The notes under the pieces were generated by a model. That model saw only the letters and a list, made by a program, of their open reading frames with translations. It was not told where the DNA came from and made no database searches. Position numbers and translations under genes: made by a program. From assembly GCF_001027745.1 (NCBI RefSeq), contig NZ_LECU01000004.1:372001-436000 (forward strand): a stretch of 64,000 bases of DNA, in the 5' to 3' direction. Shown here one piece after another: positions 18,099 to 27,810 of this stretch. Position 1 is the stretch's first letter. Every line of letters begins with the position of its first letter. Source of the stretch: Pedobacter sp. BMA. Its GTDB lineage: Bacteria > Bacteroidota > Bacteroidia > Sphingobacteriales > Sphingobacteriaceae.

Positions 18099-19670
18099 AT
18101 GAGCGATTTGTCTTCAAAATTCATCGATAAAATAAAATCATCCTATGCCCCTGCAGGCTCATCTATTTATTTAGGTGCCGGAATTTTGGAAGGGCAGGTT
18201 TACAGTGATGCTGAAGTAAACCTCTCGTTGAAAATGATGAACAGACATGGCTTAATTGCCGGTGCAACAGGAACTGGAAAAACCAGAACCTTGCAGTTAC
18301 TTGCTGAACAACTTTCTGATGCTGGTGTTCCCGTTTTCATGCTTGATGTTAAGGGTGATTTATCAGGGCTGCATCAGGCTGGCGCCGTAAATCCAAAAAT
18401 TGAAGAGAGATCTCAACAACTGAACAAATCCTTCAATGCATCGGGATTTCCAGTGGAAATTTATTCTTTATCAGGTAAAAACGGGGCACAAATGCGTGCT
18501 ACTGTTCTTGAATTCGGACCGACTCTCTTATCAAAGATTTTAGATTTAAACGATACCCAGGCTGGTGTAATGGCGGTTATATTTAAGTATGCTGATGACA
18601 ATAAATTGCCTGTTATCGACTTGAATGATCTAAAAAAACTATTGTCATACTTATCAGACGGTGCTGGCGCAAAGGAAATCAAAGAAAGCTACGGAGCCAT
18701 TTCGAGTGCAACGTCTGGAACAATTCTTAGAAAAATTGTTGCAATAGAACAGCAAGGCTTAGGTGGAATGTTTGGTGAGAAATCATTTGATGTTGAGGAT
18801 CTGTTTGAAAGAATTGATGGAAAAGGAACAATCAGTTTACTAAATATTGCAGATGTGCAAAATCAACCCGTTTTGTATTCAACATTTTTACTGAGCCTTT
18901 TGGCCGAATTATTTAATACAATGCCCGAGGTCGGTGATTTGGATAAACCGAAACTTGTTTTCTTTTTTGATGAAGCACATCTTTTATTTAAAAATTCTTC
19001 GAAAGCGTTTCTTGAGCAGATTGAAACCATAATCAGGTTAATAAGGTCGAAGGGAATCGGGGTATTCTTTTGCACGCAGGCGCCGACAGATGTACCTGAA
19101 AGCGTTCTGGGCCAGCTTGGAAACCGAATTCAACATGCTTTAAGAGCTTTTACGCCAAACGACGTTGACGCTTTGAAAAAAACGGTAAATACTTATCCAA
19201 ATTCTGAGTTCTATGAGATTGATAAGGTATTAACCTCATTAGGAACTGGCCAGGCATTGATCACAGTACTCAATGAGAAAGGGATCCCCACAGAAGTCTC
19301 TGCTACCATGCTGACGCCTCCGCGTGCAGTAATGGGGCCTTTAACTGTAGATGAATTTGATCAATTGGTTCACGCGAGCCCCCGATTCGCAAAATATAAA
19401 GATACGCTCGATCCTGAAAGTGCCTATGATATTCTCACGAAGAGAATAAATGAGCAGACCCTGGAAGCCGAACAACAAAAAGCCCAGATTGAAACTCAAA
19501 AACAAGAACAACAAGCGAGTAAAGAAAAAGGAGGGAAAAGCCTGATCGAAGAAGTGATGGGTGCTACAATTACCCGTCAGATCGGGAAAGAGATTGTTAG
19601 AGGCATTTTTGGTATGCTCACAGGTAAAAAAACCAGAACAAAAAGTGGCGGTGGCCTGTTTGGATTGTAA
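18099..19670 (+). CDS. HerA-like ATPase, DUF853 family
   Basis: A 523-residue P-loop ATPase of the HerA/FtsK superfamily (helicase HerA-like C-terminal, DUF853, E. coli YjgR type). Walker A is GATGTGKT at residues 55-62; Walker B is KLVFFFDEAHLL; and an arginine/sensor segment FFCTQAPTDVP follows. Gln/Lys/Glu-rich residues of about 450-490 form a coiled coil, and the C-terminus is Gly/Lys-rich. No NurA-type nuclease is adjacent, so this is the stand-alone group of unknown role rather than an end-resection pair. Confidence 0.9.
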   Translation: MSDLSSKFIDKIKSSYAPAGSSIYLGAGILEGQVYSDAEVNLSLKMMNRHGLIAGATGTGKTRTLQLLAEQLSDAGVPVFMLDVKGDLSGLHQAGAVNPKIEERSQQLNKSFNASGFPVEIYSLSGKNGAQMRATVLEFGPTLLSKILDLNDTQAGVMAVIFKYADDNKLPVIDLNDLKKLLSYLSDGAGAKEIKESYGAISSATSGTILRKIVAIEQQGLGGMFGEKSFDVEDLFERIDGKGTISLLNIADVQNQPVLYSTFLLSLLAELFNTMPEVGDLDKPKLVFFFDEAHLLFKNSSKAFLEQIETIIRLIRSKGIGVFFCTQAPTDVPESVLGQLGNRIQHALRAFTPNDVDALKKTVNTYPNSEFYEIDKVLTSLGTGQALITVLNEKGIPTEVSATMLTPPRAVMGPLTVDEFDQLVHASPRFAKYKDTLDPESAYDILTKRINEQTLEAEQQKAQIETQKQEQQASKEKGGKSLIEEVMGATITRQIGKEIVRGIFGMLTGKKTRTKSGGGLFGL

Positions 19671-19805
19671 ACGTGTTTTGCAATTTCAATAGTGCAAAAT
19701 ACCTATACGATAATTAATTCTTAAAATACTATTTTCGCAATATGAATGTAAGGTGATAAATGTTTATCATCAGCATAGTCATCTTTACAAGTAAATTAAC
19801 AGTAA

Positions 19806-20705
19806 ATGAAACCAACTTTATTGATTTTGGCTGCAGGAATGGCCAGCCGTTATGGAAGCATGAAACAGATTGATGGCTTCGGCCCTAACGGAGAAACCAT
19901 TATCGACTACTCAATATACGATGCAATTAATGCCGGCTTTGGCAAAGTTGTATTTATCATCAAAGAAGAATTTGTAGATAATTTTAAATCTATATTCGAA
20001 CCCAAACTTAATGGCAGAATTGAAACGGAATACGTTTTTCAAAACTTTGATTTGAAGCAATTCGGAATTGATCAGGAGATTTATCGTGAGAAACCCTGGG
20101 GAACTGCCCATGCCATTCTATCTGGAAGAAATGTAATTAAAGAGCCTTTTTGCGTAATCAATGCGGATGACTATTACGGGTACGATGCATTTAAAAAAAT
20201 GGTAGACTTTTTAAACACCGAAGTTTCGGACAGCAATTATTCAATTATAGGATATCAGATTGGAAAAACACTATCTGAATTTGGAGCTGTTTCTCGTGGG
20301 GTATGTAAAGTAGATGCGTCAGGCAATCTGGAAGAAATTGTAGAGCGTACAAAAGTTTATCCAAAGGAAGATAAGATTTTTTATGAGGAAGGTGGCGAAG
20401 AGTTTCCATTGAGTTTTGAAACACCAGTATCCATGAACTTTTGGGGATTTACACCTTCGGTATTTAAAATTACTGAAAAGCTGTTTGTTGAATTTGCATT
20501 GGCAAATCAGGACAAACCGAAAGCTGAATTTTTTATTCCGTTAATTGGCGAAAATTTAGTGCGAACTGGTGAAGCAAGCTTCAAAGTTGTGCCCACATCT
20601 AATAAATGGTTTGGTGTAACTTATAAAGAAGATAAGCCTTATGTTCAGGATAGTATTGATCAACTGATCAAGAATGGGGCATATCCGGAAAAATTATGGA
20701 GCTAA
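19806..20705 (+). CDS. Sugar-1-phosphate nucleotidyltransferase
   Basis: A 299-residue enzyme of the NTP-transferase family. The N-terminal pyrophosphorylase motif LILAAGMASRYGSMKQ is present, with the metal-binding Asp pair segment VINADDYYG and a product-side ETPVSMNFWGF. It would make an NDP-sugar from NTP and a sugar 1-phosphate. Its stop overlaps the next gene by 10 bases, and that gene encodes an anomeric-kinase-like protein. The two could therefore activate a free sugar in consecutive steps. The sugar and base cannot be read from sequence. Confidence 0.88.
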   Translation: MKPTLLILAAGMASRYGSMKQIDGFGPNGETIIDYSIYDAINAGFGKVVFIIKEEFVDNFKSIFEPKLNGRIETEYVFQNFDLKQFGIDQEIYREKPWGTAHAILSGRNVIKEPFCVINADDYYGYDAFKKMVDFLNTEVSDSNYSIIGYQIGKTLSEFGAVSRGVCKVDASGNLEEIVERTKVYPKEDKIFYEEGGEEFPLSFETPVSMNFWGFTPSVFKITEKLFVEFALANQDKPKAEFFIPLIGENLVRTGEASFKVVPTSNKWFGVTYKEDKPYVQDSIDQLIKNGAYPEKLWS

Positions 20706-21772
20706 ACTTAGACTCTGAAGTTTTAAACGCATACGGATTCAATAATGAGGATCTGGATATTATACAAATAGGTACGGGCTTAATCAACCGTACTTATTTG
20801 CTTTCACAAGGTATTTCGAAGAAAAAATACATTCTTCAGAATATCAACACACTCGTTTTTAAAAATCCGCAGGCTATTGCGGATAATCTCAGATTAATTG
20901 CGGACTACCTTTTAACGGCGTATCCGGATTATCTTTTTATAAAACCAATTCCTATATTAAATGGGGAGGAAATGTTCTTTTTCCAGAATGAGTATTGGAG
21001 AATGTTACCATATGTTCAGGAAACTGTTTCCCTGGATGTATTAACCGAACCCCAACAAGCTTACGAAGCCGCTAAACAATTTGGTAAATTAAGTCGGCTG
21101 CTTGACCAGTTTGACGCCTCTAAACTTGAGCCTACAATCGAAGGATTTCACGACCTTGGATTGCGATATGAACAGTTTCAAACGGCTTTAAATACAAGTT
21201 CAGAGAGTCTAAAACAGCAGGCTCAAAACGAGATTGATGATGCAATTACTCATCGCTATATTCTTGATTATTTCCAGTCCTACATTCTTCGTTCTGACTT
21301 CCCCGACAGGGTAATGCACCATGATACTAAAATCAGTAATGTACTTTTAAATGCTCAAACTAATGAGGGAATTTGCGTAATTGATTTGGACACCATAATG
21401 CCGGGTAAATTTATATCGGATTTGGGCGACATGATGCGGACATATCTTTGTGCATTCAGTGAAAATGAAACTGATTTAAATAAAATAAAAATCCGTCTGC
21501 CATATTTTGAGGCAACAATTGAGGGATATTTATCTGAAATGAAACACATTCTTACTCCAACCGAAAAAGAGTTGATATTATTCTCCGGCAAGTATATTAT
21601 CTACATGCAGGCCTTACGATTTCTGACTGATTTTTTAAATGGAGATAAATATTATCCTACCACCTATCTGATACAAAACCTGGATCGTGCAAAAAATCAG
21701 TTCAGGTTATTGAGTGATCTCACTTCGAGGGAAAAAGAGCTACAGGATATCATCGAAATGCATTTAGATTAA
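20696..21772 (+). CDS. Phosphotransferase resembling N-acetylhexosamine 1-kinase
   Basis: A 358-residue kinase of the aminoglycoside/choline kinase fold. The catalytic loop is MHHDTKISNVLL (Asp base and Asn). The metal site is CVIDLDTIMPG, which is very like NahK-type N-acetylhexosamine 1-kinases. The N-terminal lobe has the glycine-poor nucleotide loop GTGLINRTYLL. It overlaps the nucleotidyltransferase gene by 10 bases. Likely role: anomeric phosphorylation of a free amino sugar for direct recycling to NDP-sugar. A homoserine/choline-type kinase is less likely given the DLDTIMPG motif. Confidence 0.82.
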   Translation: MELNLDSEVLNAYGFNNEDLDIIQIGTGLINRTYLLSQGISKKKYILQNINTLVFKNPQAIADNLRLIADYLLTAYPDYLFIKPIPILNGEEMFFFQNEYWRMLPYVQETVSLDVLTEPQQAYEAAKQFGKLSRLLDQFDASKLEPTIEGFHDLGLRYEQFQTALNTSSESLKQQAQNEIDDAITHRYILDYFQSYILRSDFPDRVMHHDTKISNVLLNAQTNEGICVIDLDTIMPGKFISDLGDMMRTYLCAFSENETDLNKIKIRLPYFEATIEGYLSEMKHILTPTEKELILFSGKYIIYMQALRFLTDFLNGDKYYPTTYLIQNLDRAKNQFRLLSDLTSREKELQDIIEMHLD

Positions 21773-21887
21773 CTGAATAAAACATAAACCGAAATGAATA
21801 TTGAGGTTAAAAGTTTAGTTCGCGTTATATTTTTCATACACAAAGCACATCTCGAAAAGTGTGACATAACAGATTGCTGTAAACGAC

Positions 21888-21925
21888 AAAAGCGTTTCTG
21901 AAACTAATCAGAAACGCTTTTTTAT
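21888..21925. terminator. Bidirectional terminator between the kinase gene and dnaK
   Basis: Stem aaaagcgtttctg/cagaaacgctttt with loop aaactaat, T-run on the plus strand and A-run (T on minus) on the left. It can end both the plus-strand kinase transcript and the convergent dnaK transcript. Confidence 0.88.
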
Positions 21926-21963
21926 TTATGGTCTTGCAACCGGTAAGCATCAGATGAAAAGAT

Positions 21964-23868
21964 TTATTTCTCTTCTTTCACTTCTTCGAAATCAACATCG
22001 GTTACGTTATCGCCGCCACCTTGAGGCTGACCATCAGCTTGTGGTTGTTCGCCACCTTGAGGCTGTCCGCCATCTTTGTACATTTCTTCAGAAGCTACAT
22101 TCCACGCCGCTTGTAATTCAGCAGAAGCCGCATCAATATCTGCAAAGTTACGTGATAAGTGTGCTGCTTTCAATTTCTCTAAACCAGCTTCGATTGGCGC
22201 TTTTTTATCAGCAGATAATTTATCGTCAAACTCTTTTAATTGTTTTTCAGTAGAGAAGATTAAAGCGTCAGCTCCGTTGATTTTATCAGCTTCTTCTTTT
22301 TGCTTAGCATCATCCGCAGCATTAGCTTCAGCTTCTTCTTTCATTTTTTTGATCTCAGCATCGGTTAAACCTGAAGATGCTTCGATACGGATTTTTTGCT
22401 CTTTGCCAGTTGCTTTATCTTTCGCACTTACGTGTAAGATACCGTTCGCATCAATATCGAAAGATACTTCTACCTGAGGCACACCACGAGGTGCTGGTGG
22501 AATACCATCTAAAATGAAACGACCAATTGTACGGTTTTGACCAGCCATTGGGCGCTCACCTTGTAAAATATGGATTTCCACTGATGGCTGGTTATCAGCT
22601 GCAGTTGAGAAAGTCTCCGATTTTTTAGTTGGGATAGTTGTGTTAGACTCGATTAATTTAGTCATTACACCACCCATAGTTTCGATACCTAATGATAAAG
22701 GTGTAACGTCTAATAACAATACATCTTTCACATCACCAGTTAATACACCACCTTGAATAGCCGCACCAATTGCTACAACCTCATCAGGGTTAACGCCTTT
22801 ACTTGGCTCTTTACCGAAGAAAGCTTTAACAGCATCCTGAATTGCAGGAATACGGGTTGAACCCCCTACCAAGATAATTTCATCGATATCGCTTGTGCTT
22901 AAACCAGCGTTTTTCAAAGCAGATTTACAAGGCTCGATAGTACGTTTAATTAAGCTATCAGCCAATTGCTCAAATTTAGCACGAGATAATGTACGTACCA
23001 AGTGTTTAGGGCCACTCGCATCAGCAGTAATGTACGGTAAGTTAATTTCAGTAGAAGTTGTGCTAGATAACTCAATTTTAGCTTTTTCAGCAGCTTCCTT
23101 TAAACGTTGTAGAGCCATCGGATCTTTTGCAAGATCCATGCTGTTTTCTGATTTAAACTCTTCTGTTAACCAATCAATAATAATATGGTCAAAGTCATCA
23201 CCACCTAAGTGCGTATCACCATCAGTAGATTTCACTTCGAATACACCGTCACCTAATTCTAGAACAGAAACATCATGTGTACCACCACCACAATCAAAAA
23301 CAACTATTTTCATGTCTTTGTGTGCTTTATCTAAACCATAAGCTAAAGCAGCTGCAGTGGGCTCGTTAATGATACGTTTTACAGATAAACCTGCAATTTC
23401 GCCAGCTTCTTTTGTAGCCTGACGCTGTGCATCATTAAAGTAAGCAGGCACAGTAATAACTGCTTCGGTAACTTCCTGACCAAGGAAATCTTCAGCAGTT
23501 TTTTTCATTTTTTGAAGAATCATTGCAGAAATCTCCTGTGGAGTATATTTTCTGTCATCGATTTCAACGCGAGGTGTATTGTTATCACCTTTAACAACTT
23601 TATAAGGTACACGTCCAGCTTCTTTCGCACTTTCGTCGTAGCTGTTACCCATAAAGCGTTTGATCGAATATATCGTTTTTGTTGGGTTGGTAATAGCCTG
23701 ACGTTTAGCAGGCTCGCCAACTTTACGCTCACCGTTTTCTGCAAAAGCAACAATAGACGGTGTAGTACGTTTACCCTCACTGTTTGCGATAACTACAGGC
23801 TCATTGCCCTCCATTACGCTTACGCAAGAGTTTGTTGTTCCTAAGTCTATTCCAATAATTTTTCCCAT
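21964..23868 (-). CDS. dnaK: Molecular chaperone DnaK (Hsp70)
   Basis: A 634-residue Hsp70. The start is set at [16 protein letters not shown]; the frame stays open upstream but has no conserved residues there. The ATPase motifs are intact: [34 protein letters not shown] and [10 protein letters not shown], followed by the [11 protein letters not shown] linker and the substrate-binding domain. The C-terminus is Gly/Gln-rich and ends in the acidic EEVKEEK. The usual DIGGGTFD is CGGGTHD here. The grpE and dnaJ genes are not adjacent. No CIRCE operator was seen upstream. Confidence 0.98.
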   Translation of the reverse strand: MGKIIGIDLGTTNSCVSVMEGNEPVVIANSEGKRTTPSIVAFAENGERKVGEPAKRQAITNPTKTIYSIKRFMGNSYDESAKEAGRVPYKVVKGDNNTPRVEIDDRKYTPQEISAMILQKMKKTAEDFLGQEVTEAVITVPAYFNDAQRQATKEAGEIAGLSVKRIINEPTAAALAYGLDKAHKDMKIVVFDCGGGTHDVSVLELGDGVFEVKSTDGDTHLGGDDFDHIIIDWLTEEFKSENSMDLAKDPMALQRLKEAAEKAKIELSSTTSTEINLPYITADASGPKHLVRTLSRAKFEQLADSLIKRTIEPCKSALKNAGLSTSDIDEIILVGGSTRIPAIQDAVKAFFGKEPSKGVNPDEVVAIGAAIQGGVLTGDVKDVLLLDVTPLSLGIETMGGVMTKLIESNTTIPTKKSETFSTAADNQPSVEIHILQGERPMAGQNRTIGRFILDGIPPAPRGVPQVEVSFDIDANGILHVSAKDKATGKEQKIRIEASSGLTDAEIKKMKEEAEANAADDAKQKEEADKINGADALIFSTEKQLKEFDDKLSADKKAPIEAGLEKLKAAHLSRNFADIDAASAELQAAWNVASEEMYKDGGQPQGGEQPQADGQPQGGGDNVTDVDFEEVKEEK

Positions 23869-24173
23869 TGTATTTTTATTTTCTCTTTTTAAAGTATTAT
23901 AATTTCTACTCCTGTTAAACAATGCTTGTGCCAATTGGTTTTTGGCAGAGAATAAGCTTAAAAGACTGATAAAATGTTAAAAAACAAAGCTCATATTACT
24001 GACAGCATGACAGAAAGTGGAATATGGAAACGCTTAAGCTTTAATAGACAATTCGAAAACGATAGTTGGAAACCCGTTGAATCGGGTAAAAAAAGACTTT
24101 GTTAAACCGGGGAAGAAAAATACCAATTAATATATAACTAAAGTTTCTATCTTTAAATACCAAACTCAAACCT
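23869..24173. other. Intergenic region upstream of dnaK
   Basis: These 305 bases separate the divergent dnaK and DUF1304 genes. No open frame, RNA gene or CIRCE-like inverted repeat was seen. A small hairpin (acccg/cgggt, about 24072-24087) is present but followed by A residues, so it is not a terminator on the plus strand. No exact TAnnTTTG box was found for dnaK. Confidence 0.5.
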
Positions 24174-24533
24174 ATGCAACTTGCAGCTCAAATTCTTATC
24201 GGAATCATTGCCATTATCCATATTTATATTCTTTGGCTGGAAATGTTTGCATGGACAACGAAAGCACCAAAAGTTTTCAAAACCATACCAAAACATTTAT
24301 TTCAGCCAACCAAGACATTGGCTGCAAACCAAGGGCTATATAATGGATTTCTTGCTGGCGGATTAATTTGGTCGCTCTGTATAACCGATCATCACTGGAA
24401 ATTTTATGTTGCAATATTTTTTCTAACTTGTGTGATTATTGCGGGAATTTATGGTGCAGCGACAGCGAGCAAACGAGTACTTTACGTGCAGTCTATTCCC
24501 GCGTTGGTAGCGCTGATTTTGCTCCATTTGTAA
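24174..24533 (+). CDS. DUF1304 membrane protein
   Basis: A 119-residue integral membrane protein with four hydrophobic segments. The family features are visible: the first helix ends in HIYILWLEMFAW, then ANQGLYNGFLAGGLIW, and the last helices include AGIYGAAT. DUF1304 proteins have no established function. A near-consensus -7 element (TATCTTTA) lies upstream. It appears to be monocistronic. Confidence 0.87.
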   Translation: MQLAAQILIGIIAIIHIYILWLEMFAWTTKAPKVFKTIPKHLFQPTKTLAANQGLYNGFLAGGLIWSLCITDHHWKFYVAIFFLTCVIIAGIYGAATASKRVLYVQSIPALVALILLHL

Positions 24534-24602
24534 TTCAGGGCAAAATCCTGAAGATGAGTTTTATTTGTGATTAAGGGTTTCCACTAACTCAAAGGATCAC
24601 TT

Positions 24603-25805
24603 TTACAACTCTAATAATCTTTCAAGATGATGATATCCAATTCCGAAGTATGCTTTGCTTGCCTTAATTTTATCTTTAATTTCTTCCTGCCTCCCCTTTT
24701 CAGTCTTCGTATTTAAATTTTCTGTCCTTTTAGTACCAACAACGAGCACATTTTTTGGTGTATGTGCATCAGAGATAAACTCAAAAACCTTTGTTTTATA
24801 ACCAAAATACTCTAAAATTAAAGCCCGGATTCCATCGGTCACCATTTCAGCCTGCCGTTCCAGGAAAATCCCATATTTTGTCAAAAAAGTAACGTCGTTA
24901 TTCACTTTATTGTGTTCAATTTCCTTTCTGATCTGCTTGTGGCAACAAGGGGCAACAACAATTAACTCGGCATTGGCTTTGATACCTTTAAAAATGGCAT
25001 CGTCAGTTGCAGTATCACAAGCATGGAGCGCAATTAGTAAGTTGATACCTTCAGCGTTATAATCCTCAATAGTACCCTGAATAAAATTCAGTTTATTAAA
25101 AGAAGATTTACTGGCCACATCATTACATAAATCAACCATATCCCTACGATATTCAACGCCTGTCACCGCCGAATCTAATTTCAAAACTGAATGTAGGTAA
25201 TCATATAATGCAAAAGTAAGGTAACCTTTCCCAGAGCCCATATCAGCGACTTTTTTTATCGTGCCTTCTGGTAACTCTTTGATTAAAGAACTTAGAATCT
25301 CAACATAATGATTAATCTGCCTAAACTTGTCCTGTGCATTTTTAAAAACCTTTCCATCTGCATCTGTTATCTTCAAGTCCGTTAAGTAAGATTTAGCATC
25401 AGATTTGATCAACCTGGATTTCTCCTTATCATGATCTGTTCCTGGAAGCTCTTTGACAGACGCACTCGTTTCTCTTAAAACAACTTTTCCATTATTCAAT
25501 TCTTCAATAATTAAATCTCTTCGGGTAGTAAACAAAGTAGCTATCTTAAACCCGTTGGAAATATAGCCGGCAATCAGGTCTATTCCGTCAGTAGCCAGGT
25601 AATTCTTTATAAGATCTTTGGTTTTGTAACGAAACGTGATGGCTAGCTTTTCTTGATGCTTAATCAAAACCCTCCTCACCAATAGCTGTTTTAGTGAATC
25701 TTCTGTTCCCTTATAATTTCCCAAAGAAATCTTAACAAAGTTCCCGGTTGCTAAGCTATTCTGAAAAGCAGTAATGAATGTTTGAATATGTGTCGAAAAA
25801 GCCAT
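24603..25805 (-). CDS. Class I SAM-dependent methyltransferase (Methyltransf_32 type)
   Basis: A 400-residue methyltransferase; the start is set at MAFSTHIQTF, ten codons inside the longest frame. The SAM-binding motif I is VADMGSGKGYLTFALYDYL. It is followed by GVEYRRDMVDLC and a characteristic LIALHACDTATDDA, then VVAPCCHKQIRKE. The long N-terminal region (about 1-190) is family-specific. The HACDTATD/PCCHKQ pattern is shared with the family that includes eukaryotic METTL25/RRNAD1-like proteins. The substrate, RNA or protein, is not known. Confidence 0.85.
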   Translation of the reverse strand: MAFSTHIQTFITAFQNSLATGNFVKISLGNYKGTEDSLKQLLVRRVLIKHQEKLAITFRYKTKDLIKNYLATDGIDLIAGYISNGFKIATLFTTRRDLIIEELNNGKVVLRETSASVKELPGTDHDKEKSRLIKSDAKSYLTDLKITDADGKVFKNAQDKFRQINHYVEILSSLIKELPEGTIKKVADMGSGKGYLTFALYDYLHSVLKLDSAVTGVEYRRDMVDLCNDVASKSSFNKLNFIQGTIEDYNAEGINLLIALHACDTATDDAIFKGIKANAELIVVAPCCHKQIRKEIEHNKVNNDVTFLTKYGIFLERQAEMVTDGIRALILEYFGYKTKVFEFISDAHTPKNVLVVGTKRTENLNTKTEKGRQEEIKDKIKASKAYFGIGYHHLERLLEL

Positions 25806-25821
25806 ACGAAAATTTAAAATA

Positions 25822-25829
25822 CAAAGATA
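25822..25829 (-). promoter_or_regulatory. -7 promoter box for the methyltransferase gene
   Basis: Minus-strand TATCTTTG exactly matches TAnnTTTG and lies 16 bases before the chosen ATG, which also supports that start. No clear TTG lies at the -33 position. Confidence 0.5.
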
Positions 25830-26072
25830 GCCCAAATTCCTTGCAGAAAAACTAAGTTAAAGGATTGTAACAATTGAGCGACTTTTTAAAAAGTACAATA
25901 TCCTTAAACTGACAAACAATGGCTGTAAACGCCACAGAACTTCAATAGAGGTAATACGATTTAGGAATTACGGAGAATAGATTATCTGTAATGATTCCAA
26001 AAACAGTCTTATCTTTTAGATTTAAGAAAAAAAAGATAAATTAGGATAAACAAAACATCACAGCATAATTTC

Positions 26073-27809
26073 ATGAACGATTTCCAGATTAAAAAATCAC
26101 CTACAGTTTACGATGCCATTGTTGTTGGATCGGGAGCTGGAGGAGGTATGGCAGCGTATGTACTTGCCAACGCAGGTCAGAAAGTTTTAATGTTAGAGGC
26201 GGGCCAGTATTTTGACCCAAGATTAGACTCTCATCAATTGAAGTGGCCATGGGAATCCCCTCGCCGTGGCGCAGGAACGGTGCGTCCTTTTGGCGATTTT
26301 GATGCCTCTTACGGAGGTTGGGAGCTTGAAGGTGAGCCTTATACTCAAAAAAACAAGACCGAATTTGAATGGTTCCGCTCGCGTATGCTGGGTGGTCGTA
26401 CCAATCATTGGGGTAGAATCTCACTAAGAATGGGGCCACAGGACTTTAAGCCTACCGATGGATTAACTGATTCATGGCCGATAACTTATGATGATGTTAA
26501 GCCTTTCTATGATAAAGTTGACAGAATGATTGGAATTTATGGCTCTGTAGAAGGTATAGAAAGTGAGCCAGATGGAATATTCATGAAACCACCGAAACCA
26601 AGATTGAATGAATTGTTTATAAAAAAAGGTGCCGAAAAAGCAGGTGTAAAAGTAATTACAGGCCGCGGAGCAGTGATGACCGAATCGATAAAAGGTAATA
26701 ACGACCGTGCACCTTGCTTCTATTGTGGTCAATGCGGACGGAGTTGTAAAGTTTATGGCGATTTTTCAGCTTCCTCGTGCCTGGTAATTCCCGCAGTTAA
26801 AACCGGTAATTTAACTGTGATTACAGACGCGATGGTTAGAGAAGTAATTACAGATAAAGATGGTACGGCCAAAGGTGTTTCTTATGTAAACCGAAAAGAT
26901 CTTCAGGAGTATCAGGTAACCGGAAAGTTGGTCATCTTGGGCGCCAGCGCGTGTGAATCTGCCCGGATACTCTTGAATTCGAAATCGTCAGCACATCCTG
27001 GCGGCTTGGCGAATAGCAGTGGTGTTGTAGGGAAATATTTACATGATTCTACAGGTGCGGGCGTTTATGGTTTTCTTCCGCAGCTAATGGATCGAAAACG
27101 CTATAACGAAGATGGATTGGGAAGTGTTCATATTTATTCGCCATGGTGGCTGGATAATAAAAAGCTTGATTTTCCCCGGGGATACCATATAGAATACGGA
27201 GGTGGAATGGGTATGCCATCTTACGGGTTTGGAGGTGGGGTTGCCAAAATAAATGGCTTAGTACCGGATAGAAACGGTAAAACTAAGGAGGCTGGAGGGT
27301 ACGGAAAGTCTTTAAAAGACGACTATCGCCGCTTCTACGGAACAAGTGTAGGCATGGCAGGTCGCGGAACAGCGATTGCAAGGAAGGATAATTATTGTGA
27401 AATAGACCCCAATATGGTTGACAAATATGGCATTCCCGTTTTAAGATTTAATTACACATGGGCTAAAGAGGAAATTCTTCAGGCCAAACACATGCAGGAA
27501 ACCTTTCTTTCCATTATGAAAGAAATGGGTGCTATAGTTACCTCCGAAATTCACGGTGCCGACACTAATTATGGTCTCCTGAATCCAGGCAAGATTATTC
27601 ACGAAGTTGGAACCATCCGCATGGGCGATGATCCCAAAAAATCTGCTCTGAACAAATACTGCCAGGCACACGACTGTAAAAACCTATTTGTGGTAGATGC
27701 CGGACCGTTTGTACAACAGGGAGATAAAAATGCTACCTGGACTATCCTCGCATTATCTATGCGAACTGCAGAATATATTTTAGCTCAAAAGAAAAAACAG
27801 AACATTTAA
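26073..27809 (+). CDS. GMC-type FAD dehydrogenase with Cys cluster
   Basis: A 578-residue glucose-methanol-choline oxidoreductase, the catalytic subunit of a sugar or glucoside dehydrogenase. FAD binding is shown by VVGSGAGGGMAAYVLANAG and MLEAG. Residues 215-225 are CFYCGQCGRSC, a cysteine cluster like those holding an iron-sulfur cluster in FAD-glucose and glucoside 3-dehydrogenases. The C-terminal active-site region has HEVGTIRMG and KNATWTIL. It has no signal peptide, but the next gene encodes a Tat-type lipoprotein subunit that could carry it through the membrane. Confidence 0.9.
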   Translation: MNDFQIKKSPTVYDAIVVGSGAGGGMAAYVLANAGQKVLMLEAGQYFDPRLDSHQLKWPWESPRRGAGTVRPFGDFDASYGGWELEGEPYTQKNKTEFEWFRSRMLGGRTNHWGRISLRMGPQDFKPTDGLTDSWPITYDDVKPFYDKVDRMIGIYGSVEGIESEPDGIFMKPPKPRLNELFIKKGAEKAGVKVITGRGAVMTESIKGNNDRAPCFYCGQCGRSCKVYGDFSASSCLVIPAVKTGNLTVITDAMVREVITDKDGTAKGVSYVNRKDLQEYQVTGKLVILGASACESARILLNSKSSAHPGGLANSSGVVGKYLHDSTGAGVYGFLPQLMDRKRYNEDGLGSVHIYSPWWLDNKKLDFPRGYHIEYGGGMGMPSYGFGGGVAKINGLVPDRNGKTKEAGGYGKSLKDDYRRFYGTSVGMAGRGTAIARKDNYCEIDPNMVDKYGIPVLRFNYTWAKEEILQAKHMQETFLSIMKEMGAIVTSEIHGADTNYGLLNPGKIIHEVGTIRMGDDPKKSALNKYCQAHDCKNLFVVDAGPFVQQGDKNATWTILALSMRTAEYILAQKKKQNI

Positions 27810-27810
27810 C

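Noticed and set aside
18099..19670. HerA-like ATPase as part of an anti-phage system
   Set aside because: No nuclease or Sir2/DUF4297-type partner is adjacent; flanking genes are housekeeping, and the protein fits the stand-alone DUF853 group.
24068..24094. Hairpin followed by A-run upstream of dnaK as terminator
   Set aside because: The A-run is downstream on the plus strand, and on the minus strand the T residues precede the stem, so neither orientation fits.
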